Part shown: positions 29,233 through 37,486 of the stretch, piece after piece
Layout: every line of letters begins with the position of its first letter
Position numbering within the stretch: position 1 is the first letter of the stretch
DNA from: Acidimicrobiia bacterium
GTDB taxonomy: Bacteria; Actinomycetota; Acidimicrobiia; Spongiisociales; JAENVV01
Direction: 5' to 3'
NCBI GenBank assembly: GCA_024637275.1
Contig: JAGXFS010000167.1
Location: forward strand, 1 to 46,057
DNA length: 46,057 nt
Position numbers and translations under genes: made by a program
The notes under the pieces: model-generated
The model's database searches: none
Seen by the model: only the letters and a program-made list of their open reading frames with translations
What the model was told of the DNA's origin: nothing

Positions 29233-30332
29233 TCGGTTGGCTTGAGCAGCTCACCGCCCTCCCATCGGTTGCCGGCTCTGAGGATGCCGTGATCGCCTGG
29301 GTCCGCCGGTGGGTTGCCAGGCGTGATGATCTGCGCTTGGTATCTGACCCTGGTGGCAACCTGGTGATCACGCAGAAACGTCGGTCACGTCGCGTTCCGG
29401 TGTGGATCACCGCCCATATGGATCATCCTGGGTTTGTCCTGAACGACGATCTGGGCGGCGGACAGTTCGCGTACGAGTTCCGTGGGGGAGTGTTGGATGC
29501 CTATTTTGTCGGCAGCCGGGTGCAGTTTTTCGGCAAAGACGGACAACGGGCCGGTCGGGTTGAATCACTCGACCGCTCCGGGCGAGATCGTCATGGAGTA
29601 GTTCAGCTGTCCCGATCGGGTGCGTCGGTGCGGCCAGGTGACATCGGAAGCTGGGCGTTCCCGGCGGCGCAACTCGGGATCCGCTCGGGTCGGCTCTACG
29701 CACCAGCCTGCGACGATCTGGCCGGTGTGGCGGCTGCCCTCACTGCGTTGGACCGCCTTCGCAATGTCGAAGGCGCAGGGCACGCCGGCGTGCTACTCAC
29801 CAGGGCCGAAGAGATCGGATTCGTCGGTGCGATCGCTGCGGCAACGGATGGGACCATCGCCCCAGAGACCCGGCTCATCTGTGTGGAGATGTCGCGCAGC
29901 TTTGCGGATTCGCCGATAGGCGGGGGGCCGATCGTTCGGGTGGGCGACGCCAGCTCGGTGTTCAGTCCGTGGTTGACCGGCGTGATGGCGCAGGCCGGTC
30001 GAGATCTCGCCGATCGGTCAACCACCTTTACGTTCCAGCGCAAACTCATGGCGGGAGGATCCTGTGAGGCTACTGCCTTCTCCGCTTACGGGTACGAGTC
30101 GACGTGTTTGTGTCTTGCTCTTGGTAACTATCACAACATGGGTGACCTGTCCGGAGTCGAAGCTGGAACGAGTCCGGCAAAAGTCGCTCCGGAAGTCATT
30201 TCAATTGATGACTATCGCGGACTGGTCAAGCTCCTGGTCCGGTCAGTCGAGCTGGTGGAACCGGGGAAGAACGCTTTGAGAGACGACCTTGAGGCACACT
30301 ATCTGAGCCTCAAGGACATGCTTAGTCCCTGA
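29229..30332 (+). CDS. M42-family aminopeptidase
   Basis: A 367-residue dinuclear metallo-aminopeptidase of family M42 (also annotated as glutamyl aminopeptidase or cellulase M). Metal and catalytic motifs are TAHMDHPGF (His63, Asp65), ACDDLAGVAAAL (bridging Asp), TRAEEIGFVGA (Glu-Glu) and the C-terminal NYHNMG (His ligand). These enzymes usually form dodecameric tetrahedra that trim peptides in the cytosol. It is the last gene of the suf-linked operon and overlaps the convergent S51-fusion gene by 11 bp. Confidence 0.88.
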   Translation: MIGWLEQLTALPSVAGSEDAVIAWVRRWVARRDDLRLVSDPGGNLVITQKRRSRRVPVWITAHMDHPGFVLNDDLGGGQFAYEFRGGVLDAYFVGSRVQFFGKDGQRAGRVESLDRSGRDRHGVVQLSRSGASVRPGDIGSWAFPAAQLGIRSGRLYAPACDDLAGVAAALTALDRLRNVEGAGHAGVLLTRAEEIGFVGAIAAATDGTIAPETRLICVEMSRSFADSPIGGGPIVRVGDASSVFSPWLTGVMAQAGRDLADRSTTFTFQRKLMAGGSCEATAFSAYGYESTCLCLALGNYHNMGDLSGVEAGTSPAKVAPEVISIDDYRGLVKLLVRSVELVEPGKNALRDDLEAHYLSLKDMLSP

Positions 30333-31452
30333 GCGTCCAATGCGTGCCGTCGGATTCGTCCTGGACTTCGACCCCCGACTCGGTCAACACGTCACGAATC
30401 CGGTCTGCTTCCTCGAAGTCACCGCGATCACGAGCCCGGTCCCTGGTTGCGATCAGCAGATCAACGAAGGGCCGTATCTGGTCGGTTGGATCGAGTTGTC
30501 CGGTAGAGACCGTCTCGGCCAACTCGACAATCATCCGGCGGGCTTCTCCCGCCTGGTCATCGTCGAGGCGACTCAGGATCAGATCCGCGGCCGCTAGCCC
30601 GCCGCCTTGGGCCAGGGTTGCTTGGAGATCGATGGACTCGATGGGGTCCAGGACCGGCGAGGCTTCTACGGGTCGTACGGCAAACAGGTCGCCAGACGCG
30701 ACTTGGTTCCCCTCTGACACCGTCTCCTCGTTGCCGCCTGACAGGACCGTCAGCGACCCCCGACCGCTGACGGTCAGCCAGCCTCCATGGAACGTTGCTG
30801 CCGTGTGTTCATCGATCCCGATAATCGGGAGCCCCTCAGGCAACAACTCGATCAGTTCGTTGAGGCGGCGCCGCCCGATGTAGCAATGGCCCGTGTCGTG
30901 GTGTTCACCGTCGCGGTTGTCCCAGTGCGGGACGACTACGGCGTCGATGCCCGTGACTTTCGACAGGAGATCGATACCGTCGAGCCAGTAGGGCCGGGCG
31001 CCCACTTTGTAGATCTCATAAACAGGAATGGCGAGGCGGCCAGCGGTAACGGCGGCCGCCGAGGCGAACGCAATCGCCGCCCCTGCCACCGATGCCCGCA
31101 CCAGGGAAGCGACTGCGTCGACCGAGTGCCATTGCGTCAAGGCATATGACGGGCTGCCAGGGCCGGCAAAAACGTAGTCGGCGCCTTCGATCGCCAAGCG
31201 GAATGCCTCGACGGTCGCAGGCGAAGCGAGGGACGCATCCAGCAGGGAGGCGACTTCGACTGCCTGACTGAGCGAAATGTCGAAATACTCCTGAACCTTG
31301 GACGTGATGAGGGCGGCGTTCTCCTGGAACCCGTGCGGAGTGTCGATGTAGACCACCCGCGGATCGGCTGGCAGCTTCGACATGATCTCGCGATGGACTT
31401 TGACCATGCCGGGACTCGTCTCGGCAGAGCCGATCAGGATCAGCGGTCCCAT
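30322..31452 (-). CDS. S51/cyanophycinase-like domain fused to a CysRS-like C-terminal domain
   Basis: A 376-residue two-part protein. Residues 1 to about 240 look like the class-I-amidotransferase-like fold of peptidase S51 and cyanophycinase: LILIGSAETSPG, FAGPGSPSYAL, a Ser in FASAAAVTAG where the nucleophile elbow is expected, and IGIDEHTAATFHG, close to the cyanophycinase 'GIDEDTA' segment. Residues about 270-376 match the very C-terminal domain of cysteinyl-tRNA synthetase: ATRDRARDRGDFEEADRIRD, then a GVEVQDESDGTHW ending. No synthetase catalytic domain (no HIGH or KMSKS) is present. A GGAGG element 6 nt before the ATG supports the start. It overlaps the upstream hydrolase by 13 bp. 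Substrate unknown. Confidence 0.82.
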   Translation of the reverse strand: MGPLILIGSAETSPGMVKVHREIMSKLPADPRVVYIDTPHGFQENAALITSKVQEYFDISLSQAVEVASLLDASLASPATVEAFRLAIEGADYVFAGPGSPSYALTQWHSVDAVASLVRASVAGAAIAFASAAAVTAGRLAIPVYEIYKVGARPYWLDGIDLLSKVTGIDAVVVPHWDNRDGEHHDTGHCYIGRRRLNELIELLPEGLPIIGIDEHTAATFHGGWLTVSGRGSLTVLSGGNEETVSEGNQVASGDLFAVRPVEASPVLDPIESIDLQATLAQGGGLAAADLILSRLDDDQAGEARRMIVELAETVSTGQLDPTDQIRPFVDLLIATRDRARDRGDFEEADRIRDVLTESGVEVQDESDGTHWTLRD

Positions 31453-32249
31453 GGCGTGGCCTCCGAAATGAGTTTCGCAATAGTTTCTGGCTGCTGGAGG
31501 TGCAAGTCGTGATCACCATCCACAACGGTGACTTCATCGAATTCGAGTTGGTCCACTTCGTCTTCGGTGACCAGGCCGGGTCTGGCGAGAACGGCATGGG
31601 TGGAAACGTTGATGGTTGGCAGAATTGCCAGAGGGTCATGCTCCCAGAGCGACCGCAGGATTTTCATGTGGTGGTCGTATTTCAAATATGGCAGCACGAA
31701 CCCGCCTGGTTGATCCTGAAAGTTTCCGAGAGCGCCCTGGATCGCCTCAGGCGTCCAGTCGGGGTGGGCCGTTCGCATGTAGCCCTCGACGGCCTGGCGG
31801 GTGGCGCCCTCAAAACGGGGCGGAGCGAGCTGTGCAGCGCAGGCTTCCCAACTTTCGAATCGGCCTCGGAGTCGGATAAAGCCGCCGTCGATTCCCATTG
31901 TTGCCAGCGTGCTGTAGCGGGCCGCGTGATCGATCACTACGTTGCCTCCCCACGACTGGCCGACGGTAACGGGGGGCACTTGGGTCACGTCCCGAACGAC
32001 CGCTTCCAGATCAGCCGAGTAGGTTGCGAAATCGTAGCCATCGTCGACTCGCTCTGACCGACCATGTGACCGCTGATCGTAAGCGATGACCTGAGCGCCT
32101 GACTGGTTCAGTAGGTCCCCAACCGCAATCCAGGTCCGGGCGTTCGAGGCCAGGCCATGTACAAGCACGATGGTTCGGGTGGTGTCTCCGCGCCATATGA
32201 GTCCAGCGAGTCGGGAACCGGTGCTCGATACGAAGCTGGTTTCTTCCAT
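31440..32249 (-). CDS. Alpha/beta hydrolase
   Basis: A 269-residue alpha/beta-hydrolase with oxyanion motif HGLASNARTW, nucleophile elbow GQSWGG (Ser99 from this start) and a C-terminal GDHDLHLQQPE with the catalytic His. An unusual large lid (about residues 130-190, Trp-rich) sits between. Two starts are possible: the ATG at 32276 and this ATG at 32249, which has a TACCGT box 8 nt upstream and gives a usual N terminus. It overlaps the S51-fusion gene by 13 bp and is its upstream operon partner. The second such hydrolase in the window (28504) is only distantly similar. Confidence 0.82.
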   Translation of the reverse strand: MEETSFVSSTGSRLAGLIWRGDTTRTIVLVHGLASNARTWIAVGDLLNQSGAQVIAYDQRSHGRSERVDDGYDFATYSADLEAVVRDVTQVPPVTVGQSWGGNVVIDHAARYSTLATMGIDGGFIRLRGRFESWEACAAQLAPPRFEGATRQAVEGYMRTAHPDWTPEAIQGALGNFQDQPGGFVLPYLKYDHHMKILRSLWEHDPLAILPTINVSTHAVLARPGLVTEDEVDQLEFDEVTVVDGDHDLHLQQPETIAKLISEATPWDR

Positions 32250-32257
32250 GACGGACC

Positions 32258-32263
32258 ACGGTA
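32258..32263 (-). promoter_or_regulatory. -10 box TACCGT for the hydrolase/S51-fusion operon
   Basis: On the minus strand TACCGT ends 8 nt before the ATG at 32249. It would lie inside the gene if the longer start at 32276 were used. Confidence 0.3.
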
Positions 32264-32340
32264 CACGACCTTCCATATATCGTTAACCGGCCCGTTCGGG
32301 AGTCGCGGACAGCGGCCTAGGCTTGGGAGCTCAGTTCCTT

Positions 32341-32346
32341 AAGGAG
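32341..32346 (+). promoter_or_regulatory. Shine-Dalgarno AAGGAG of fumC
   Basis: AAGGAG lies 5 nt before the GTG at 32352 and fixes this start. Confidence 0.7.
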
Positions 32347-32351
32347 ACAGT

Positions 32352-33743
32352 GTGGATTACCGGATCGAGCGAGATTCCATGGGAGAGGTTCGTGTGCCAG
32401 TAGATGCGTTGTACGGCGCATCAACGCAGCGGGCTTTTGAGAACTTTCCCATATCAGGACGGCGGTTTGGGCGGCGGTTTATCTGGGCGCTCGGACTTGT
32501 CAAAGCTTCGGCGGCCGTGGTGAGTGGCCAGCAAGGCCACGTAGACGCAGCGCGGGCAGCCGCCATCGTCAAGGCGGCCGAGGAAGTGACTGACGGGATG
32601 CTCGACGACCAGTTCGTCCTTGATGTATTTCAAACCGGCTCTGGCACCTCAACCAACACCAATGCCAACGAAGTGATCGCGCACCGCGCGGTGTCTTTGA
32701 CGGACGACGCTGCACCCGGATGGATTCATCCGAATGATCACGTTAACTTTGGGCAGTCCTCCAATGACGTGATCCCTACGGCCATCTATGTGTCGGCTGC
32801 TGCCGCGATTCATGAGGATCTTCTGCCCGCTCTGGTGGCGTTGCAGGAGTCGCTTGTCGCCAAGGCCGAAGAGTTCGCCGATGTGGTGAAGTCGGGAAGA
32901 ACTCATCTGATGGACGCCACGCCAGTGACGCTCGGGCAGGAGTTCTCCGGCTATGCGTCCCAGGTCGAACACGGCGTGACCCGACTCAAGCATGCCGTGC
33001 ATGAGGTCGAAGAGTTGGCCCTCGGAGGCACGGCTGTTGGTACTGGACTCAACGCCCCTGACGGCTTTGCGGCGGCGACTATTGCTGAGATCGCCCGGCG
33101 AACCGGCATCCCGTTTCGAGAAGCTTCGAACCACTTCGAGGCCCAATCCGCCAAGGACGGCGCGGTGGCTGTTTCGGGGACGCTCAAGACCGTTGCGGTC
33201 TCGCTGTTCAAGATCGCCAACGACCTGCGGTGGCTCTCGTCGGGACCCCGCACAGCTATCTCGGAAATCCGGCTTCCATCGCTACAACCGGGTTCATCGA
33301 TCATGCCAGGCAAGGTCAATCCGGTGATGCCCGAGATGATGATGCAGGTTGCGGCGCAGATCTTCGGCAACGACGCAGCTATCACCTGGGCTGGTGCCAA
33401 TGGCAACTTTGAACTCAACGTGATGATGCCCGTGATGTCCTCGAATCTTGACGAATCGATAGCGATCCTGGCAGCGGCCGCCAAAACGCTTCAGGAGCGC
33501 TGTATCGATGGCATCGAAGCCAATGCCGACCGGGCTCGCGAGCTTGTCGAGAAGAACATCATCGTCATCACCTCGCTCAATCCGCATATCGGATACGACA
33601 AGGGGGCCGAGATCGCCAAGGAAGCCTTCATCTCTGGTCGAAACGTTCGCGACGTAGCCCTCGAGCGTGGCGTCATGACCGCCGAGGAGCTCGATGCGGC
33701 TCTCGATCTCAAGAAGATGACCGAAGGCGGCATTATCGGATAG
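32352..33743 (+). CDS. fumC: Class II fumarate hydratase
   Basis: A 463-residue member of the fumarase/aspartase superfamily, which interconverts fumarate and L-malate in the TCA cycle. Conserved regions are FQTGSGTSTNTNANEV, HVNFGQSSNDVIPTA, GRTHLMDATPVTLGQEF and the family signature GSSIMPGKVNPVMPE near residue 315. The TNTNANEV and C-terminal HIGYDKGAEIAK segments favour fumarase over aspartase, argininosuccinate lyase or adenylosuccinate lyase, though aspartase cannot be fully excluded. This class has no Fe-S cluster. Start is GTG behind AAGGAG. Confidence 0.93.
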   Translation: MDYRIERDSMGEVRVPVDALYGASTQRAFENFPISGRRFGRRFIWALGLVKASAAVVSGQQGHVDAARAAAIVKAAEEVTDGMLDDQFVLDVFQTGSGTSTNTNANEVIAHRAVSLTDDAAPGWIHPNDHVNFGQSSNDVIPTAIYVSAAAAIHEDLLPALVALQESLVAKAEEFADVVKSGRTHLMDATPVTLGQEFSGYASQVEHGVTRLKHAVHEVEELALGGTAVGTGLNAPDGFAAATIAEIARRTGIPFREASNHFEAQSAKDGAVAVSGTLKTVAVSLFKIANDLRWLSSGPRTAISEIRLPSLQPGSSIMPGKVNPVMPEMMMQVAAQIFGNDAAITWAGANGNFELNVMMPVMSSNLDESIAILAAAAKTLQERCIDGIEANADRARELVEKNIIVITSLNPHIGYDKGAEIAKEAFISGRNVRDVALERGVMTAEELDAALDLKKMTEGGIIG

Positions 33744-33744
33744 G

Positions 33745-33772
33745 TTGCTTTTAGCACTAAAACCGCTAAACT
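33745..33772 (+). promoter_or_regulatory. Promoter TTGCTT-N16-TAAACT for whiB
   Basis: A -35-like TTGCTT (33745-33750) is 16 nt from TAAACT (33767-33772), which is 7 nt from the ATG at 33780. No Shine-Dalgarno is present, so a leaderless whiB mRNA is predicted. This is one of the better complete promoters in the window. Confidence 0.55.
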
Positions 33773-33779
33773 GTCCGGT

Positions 33780-34106
33780 ATGGAGACACACCACGATACC
33801 TATGACGACTTGGATGAGTTGCCCTGGCGAGAACTGGCCGCCTGCCGAACTCATGACGCCGATCTCTTCTTCCCGCCGGGTGAGACGGGGGGCGCCGCGC
33901 TGACCATTCGCCTGGCCAAGCGCATCTGTGCAGAATGTCCCGTCGAACTCGACTGCTTGTATTACGCGGTTTCGACCGGTCAACGGTTTGGGATTTGGGG
34001 TGGCACTGATGAGAACGACCGCCGGCGCCTGCGGCGGCGCTGGGTGGCGGCGCGAGGGAATGTCGGCGAAGCCGACCTGATCGGGTGGCTCAGCAAGGCC
34101 AGTTGA
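33780..34106 (+). CDS. WhiB-family iron-sulfur transcription factor
   Basis: A 108-residue WhiB-like protein, a family restricted to Actinobacteria and their phages. The four 4Fe-4S ligands are Cys22, Cys50, Cys53 and Cys59 (C-x27-C-x2-C-x5-C). The GIWGGTDENDRR turn, which binds region 4 of the primary sigma factor, and a basic RRRLRRRW DNA-binding tail follow. Such proteins sense redox state or nitric oxide through the cluster. It lies head-on to sufU with 8 bases between, so it is next to, but not co-transcribed with, the cluster-assembly genes. Which WhiB subgroup it belongs to is unclear. Confidence 0.94.
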   Translation: METHHDTYDDLDELPWRELAACRTHDADLFFPPGETGGAALTIRLAKRICAECPVELDCLYYAVSTGQRFGIWGGTDENDRRRLRRRWVAARGNVGEADLIGWLSKAS

Positions 34107-34114
34107 ATCTGTGG

Positions 34115-34573
34115 CTAGTCGGTGGTTACCTGATCGGCTGTCCCGGAAATGGCCACGTCCAACGTTGCCCACGGAAGGCTGGCGCACTTGATCCGAACCG
34201 GAAAGGCTTTGACGCCGGCCAGAGCTTCGAGCTCGCCGAGTATTGCACCCGGCCGCTCCGGATCGACGATGGGGTCCTCGCTGGTCATCATGGTCGTGAA
34301 GAGCTGGCGCAGCCGGGCAATCTCTTCAAAGGTCTTGCCCTTGATCGCCTCCGACATGAGCGAGGCTGAGGCTTGGGAGATGGAGCAACCCTGTCCTTTG
34401 ATGGCAATCTGTGAGACGGTGTTACCGTCCAGGACCAGGTCGACGGCCACCTTGTCGCCGCACAACGGGTTGTTGCCGTCGGCATGACGGTCCACGTCGC
34501 GGATCTCGGCCCGGTTGCGCGGGTTGCGGTAGTGATCAAGAATGACTTCTTTATAGAGATTGTCGAGTCCCAC
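34115..34573 (-). CDS. sufU: Zn-dependent sulfurtransferase SufU
   Basis: A 152-residue SufU, which takes sulfur from the SufS persulfide by zinc-ligand exchange and passes it to the scaffold. It has LYKEVILDHYRNPRN at the start, then the three conserved cysteines Cys38 (PLCGD), Cys63 (GCSISQAS) and Cys130 (IKCASLPW), and the insertion between the second and third that marks SufU versus IscU. Upstream in-frame codons run to 34726 inside sufS; the GTG at 34573 with TAGGG 9 nt before it gives the normal family N terminus (GTG at 34579 is an alternative). It is the last gene of the sufC2-sufS-sufU operon. Confidence 0.93.
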   Translation of the reverse strand: MGLDNLYKEVILDHYRNPRNRAEIRDVDRHADGNNPLCGDKVAVDLVLDGNTVSQIAIKGQGCSISQASASLMSEAIKGKTFEEIARLRQLFTTMMTSEDPIVDPERPGAILGELEALAGVKAFPVRIKCASLPWATLDVAISGTADQVTTD

Positions 34574-34584
34574 AGCCACCAACC

Positions 34585-35784
34585 CTACTGCCGTATGTCG
34601 AATAGTTTGGCGGCGACTTTGAGGCCATCCACAAGACGGTCGACTTCGTCGCCGGACGAATAAACGGAGAACGACGCCCGGGCCGTGGCCGGTATACCGA
34701 GATGATCCATGAGCGGCCGGGCACAATGATGCCCTGCCCGCACAGCGACGCCGTTCTCGTCCAGGATCGTTGAGAGGTCGTGGGGATGAACGTCGCCCAG
34801 CGTGAATGAGATTGCCCCGCCCCGGATCTCCAGGTCGGTCGGTCCGTAGACAGTCACCGCCGGCATGGTCGCCAGTCTTTCAAGCGCGTAGCCGGTCAAC
34901 TCGACGTCGTGTTTCCTGACGGCATCCATGCCGAGACCAGTGAGATAATCGACCGCAGCACCGAGGCCGATGGCTTCGACGATCGGAGGAGTTCCGGCTT
35001 CGAACTTGTGGGGAACCGGCGCCCAGGTCGACTCGTACAGTCCAACCTCGTCAATCATCTCACCGCCGCCCTCGAAAGGTTCCATCTCCTCGAGAAGCGC
35101 CGGTCGGCCCCAAAGAACTCCAATTCCGGTTGGGCCGAGCATCTTGTGGGCCGAGAAGGCCAGAAAATCGGCGCCTAGATCGGTAACGTCCACCGGCAGA
35201 TGTGGCACGAGTTGAGCCCCATCGACGATTACCGTCGCTCCCACCCTGCCGGCGATCTCTCGGATCCGGTCTACGGGGGTGATCGTCCCGAGGACATTGG
35301 ACATGCCGGTGATGGAAACAATCCTGGTCCGTTCGTCGACGAGTTCAGCGACGCTCTCCAGGTCGAGGGCGAAGTCATCAGTTAGTCGGGCGAATCGAAG
35401 CTCGATCCCTTTGAGGAACTGCCACGGAACCAGGTTGGCATGATGCTCCATGACCGATAACACGACGTTGTCGCCAGCGACTAGTCGATCGGCTCCCCAT
35501 TTTGCCGCCAGCATGTTCATCGAGGTCGTCGTGCCCCGGGTAAAGATCACCTCGGCGGGTGAGGTGGCACCGATGAATCGGGCGACCTTGGCCCTGGCGG
35601 CTTCGTATGCGTCCGTCGCCTCGGCAGACAGTCGGTAAGCCCCCCGGTGGACGTTCGCGTACCCGGAGCGGAGCATGGTATCCATCGCTTCGATGACCAT
35701 TTCGGGCTTCTGTGAACTAGCAGCCGAATCGAGGAATGCTAGGTCGTTGCCGGCCAGGATCGGGAAGTCCTTCCGAACATCCAT
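34585..35784 (-). CDS. sufS: Cysteine desulfurase SufS
   Basis: A 399-residue PLP-dependent group II cysteine desulfurase, the sulfur source of the SUF system. The PLP lysine is Lys214 in SAHKMLGPTGIG; MEHHANLVPW and VDGAQLVPHLPVDV are PLP-binding segments; the persulfide cysteine is Cys354 in RAGHHCARPLM. Its ATG overlaps the sufC2 stop by one base (TGATG), and sufU begins 11 bases after its stop. Full length with no odd residue seen. Confidence 0.95.
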   Translation of the reverse strand: MDVRKDFPILAGNDLAFLDSAASSQKPEMVIEAMDTMLRSGYANVHRGAYRLSAEATDAYEAARAKVARFIGATSPAEVIFTRGTTTSMNMLAAKWGADRLVAGDNVVLSVMEHHANLVPWQFLKGIELRFARLTDDFALDLESVAELVDERTRIVSITGMSNVLGTITPVDRIREIAGRVGATVIVDGAQLVPHLPVDVTDLGADFLAFSAHKMLGPTGIGVLWGRPALLEEMEPFEGGGEMIDEVGLYESTWAPVPHKFEAGTPPIVEAIGLGAAVDYLTGLGMDAVRKHDVELTGYALERLATMPAVTVYGPTDLEIRGGAISFTLGDVHPHDLSTILDENGVAVRAGHHCARPLMDHLGIPATARASFSVYSSGDEVDRLVDGLKVAAKLFDIRQ

Positions 35785-36524
35785 CAGCTAGGGCGGAACG
35801 ACTCGTAACCATCGGCTTCGAGACGTTCCGCTAACTCAGATCCGCCGGAAACGAGGATGGCACCGTCCACGAATACGTGCACATGATGTGGTTTGACGAA
35901 GTCGAGGAGGCGTTGATAGTGGGTAATGATCAGGAAGCCGCGCTCATCGCTGGTTAGGCGGTTGACCCCGTCGGCGACCGTCTGAAGTGCGTCAATGTCC
36001 AGGCCGGAGTCTGTCTCATCGAGCACAGCAACGTCGGGTTCGAGGATCGCCATCTGCAAGATCTCGTTGCGTTTCCGTTCCCCGCCAGAGAAGCCTTCGT
36101 TCAGATACCGATCCGCGAAGCTGGCGTCCATGCCCAGATCGCGCATGGCGTCCATGACTTTTAGCCGCAGCTCGAGCACTGTGTAGTCGATGCCGGTGCG
36201 ATTGGTGAGCGCCTGGCGAAGGAACTGAACAACCGAAACCCCCGGGATCGCCTCGGGGTGTTGGAAGGCCATGAACATGCCAAGGTTCGCCCGGTCGTTT
36301 GGGGAGAGTTCGGTTACGTCGGTGCCCTTAAACAGAATCTTGCCGTCAGTGACCTTGTAGGACGGATGTCCCATTAAGACTTTCGACAGCGTGGACTTTC
36401 CGGACCCGTTGGGACCCATCAAAGCGTGAATCTCGCCGGCTCGAACGGTGAGATTCACACCCTTGAGAATCGGGGTTTCGTCGACGGAAGCGTGCAAGTT
36501 TTCGATGGTGAGGAGGTCGGACAT
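35784..36524 (-). CDS. sufC: SufC ATPase, copy 2
   Basis: A 246-residue SufC with Walker A GPNGSGKST at residues 37-45, FQHPEAIPGVS after the Q-loop, signature FSGGERKRNEI and Walker B VAVLDETDSGLDIDAL. This is the more typical SufC sequence of the two in the window. Two starts are possible: ATG 36560, abutting the stop codon of the upstream oxidoreductase gene (TGAATG), or ATG 36524, which gives the usual MSDLLTIENLHASV N terminus and has a TACCAT box 8 nt upstream; I prefer the second. It leads a sufC-sufS-sufU operon, while sufB and sufD are at other loci. Confidence 0.93.
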   Translation of the reverse strand: MSDLLTIENLHASVDETPILKGVNLTVRAGEIHALMGPNGSGKSTLSKVLMGHPSYKVTDGKILFKGTDVTELSPNDRANLGMFMAFQHPEAIPGVSVVQFLRQALTNRTGIDYTVLELRLKVMDAMRDLGMDASFADRYLNEGFSGGERKRNEILQMAILEPDVAVLDETDSGLDIDALQTVADGVNRLTSDERGFLIITHYQRLLDFVKPHHVHVFVDGAILVSGGSELAERLEADGYESFRPS

Positions 36525-36532
36525 GAACGGCA

Positions 36533-36538
36533 ATGGTA
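36533..36538 (-). promoter_or_regulatory. -10 box TACCAT for the sufC2-sufS-sufU operon
   Basis: On the minus strand TACCAT ends 8 nt before the ATG at 36524, giving this operon a possible promoter of its own, separate from the oxidoreductase gene upstream. Confidence 0.4.
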
Positions 36539-36560
36539 GTCGCTGTGGGAGCTTGCTCAT

Positions 36561-37484
36561 TCAGCGAGGAATTGCCGCGAAGGCCTCTTCCAGGACCGCC
36601 GGGCCCGGGACCTCGACGAACTGGACGTAGTAGCGGCTGACGCCCACTGCTTCGTAGGCAGCCAACGTTTCGGCCACCTGCTCAGGAGTTCCGGCTGGTA
36701 CGAAGGCCTTCCGCCACCGCGCTTCAAGTTCGGCCACGTCCATGTCTCGATCACGAGCACGTTCGTCGAGGACCGCTTGGTATTCGGCCCGGGTCACCCG
36801 GGCTGTGATAGGTCCCATCACGGACACACGAATGCTGTCCGGGTCGCGACCTGCCCGCTCAGCTGAGGCACGGACGATCTCGACGCGGGCTCCAATCGAG
36901 GCTGGATCCGATACAAATACGTTGTACTCGTCGGCGTACTTTCCGGCGAGTTCCGGGGTCTTCTTGGGTCCGGAACCGCCGATGATGATCGGCAATCGGC
37001 CGGTCTTCTTTGGTTCAACGTCGGCATCCAGGTTGTAGTACGTGCCGTGGAATTTTCCGTCGCCAAAGCAAGCTTGCAGGTAGCCCAGGCCCTCTTCGAG
37101 GCGAGCGAACCGTTCTGGCCACGGTGGAAACGGCAGACCGAACGCCGTATGCTCCTCTTCGTTCCAACCAGTACCTACCCCGAGGGCCAGGCGTCCGCCA
37201 GACATTTGATCGATTGTCGTGGCATTCTTTACGACTACGGCCGGGTGCCGGAAGGTGAACGGCGCCACCAGCACCGTTAGCTCGATCGACTCGGTCTCTC
37301 GCGCCAGCCCCGCCAGTGTGGCAAAGGCGTCTGTGGCTGCCGGCTTGGGCTCCCGGCTCCAACCGTAATAGTGGTCCGATCGAGCGAAAGCCACCAGACC
37401 GGCGCTTTCGGCCCAGCGAGCAGCCGAAAGGATGTCCTCGTAGGTTCCGCCGACCTGTGGTTCGGTCATCAGGGCAAACTCCAT
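36561..37484 (-). CDS. LLM-class F420-dependent oxidoreductase
   Basis: A 307-residue TIM-barrel protein of the luciferase-like monooxygenase family, similar to the Rv1855c-type probable F420 enzymes. Characteristic parts are AARWAESAGLVAFARSDHYYG, TFRHPAVVVKNATTIDQMSGGRLALGVGTGWNEEEH, and LPIIIGGSGPKKTPELAGKYADEYN. The cofactor could be F420 or FMN; F420 is the common case in Actinobacteria. A longer frame to 37601 exists, but the ATG at 37484 follows the acyl-CoA dehydrogenase stop by 2 bases and gives the normal N terminus. It is co-transcribed with that gene; the substrate is unknown. Confidence 0.88.
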   Translation of the reverse strand: MEFALMTEPQVGGTYEDILSAARWAESAGLVAFARSDHYYGWSREPKPAATDAFATLAGLARETESIELTVLVAPFTFRHPAVVVKNATTIDQMSGGRLALGVGTGWNEEEHTAFGLPFPPWPERFARLEEGLGYLQACFGDGKFHGTYYNLDADVEPKKTGRLPIIIGGSGPKKTPELAGKYADEYNVFVSDPASIGARVEIVRASAERAGRDPDSIRVSVMGPITARVTRAEYQAVLDERARDRDMDVAELEARWRKAFVPAGTPEQVAETLAAYEAVGVSRYYVQFVEVPGPAVLEEAFAAIPR

Positions 37485-37486
37485 GC

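Noticed and set aside
33294-34187. Minus-strand frame opposite the end of fumC and whiB
   Set aside because: It covers two genes with convincing families and has no domain of its own.
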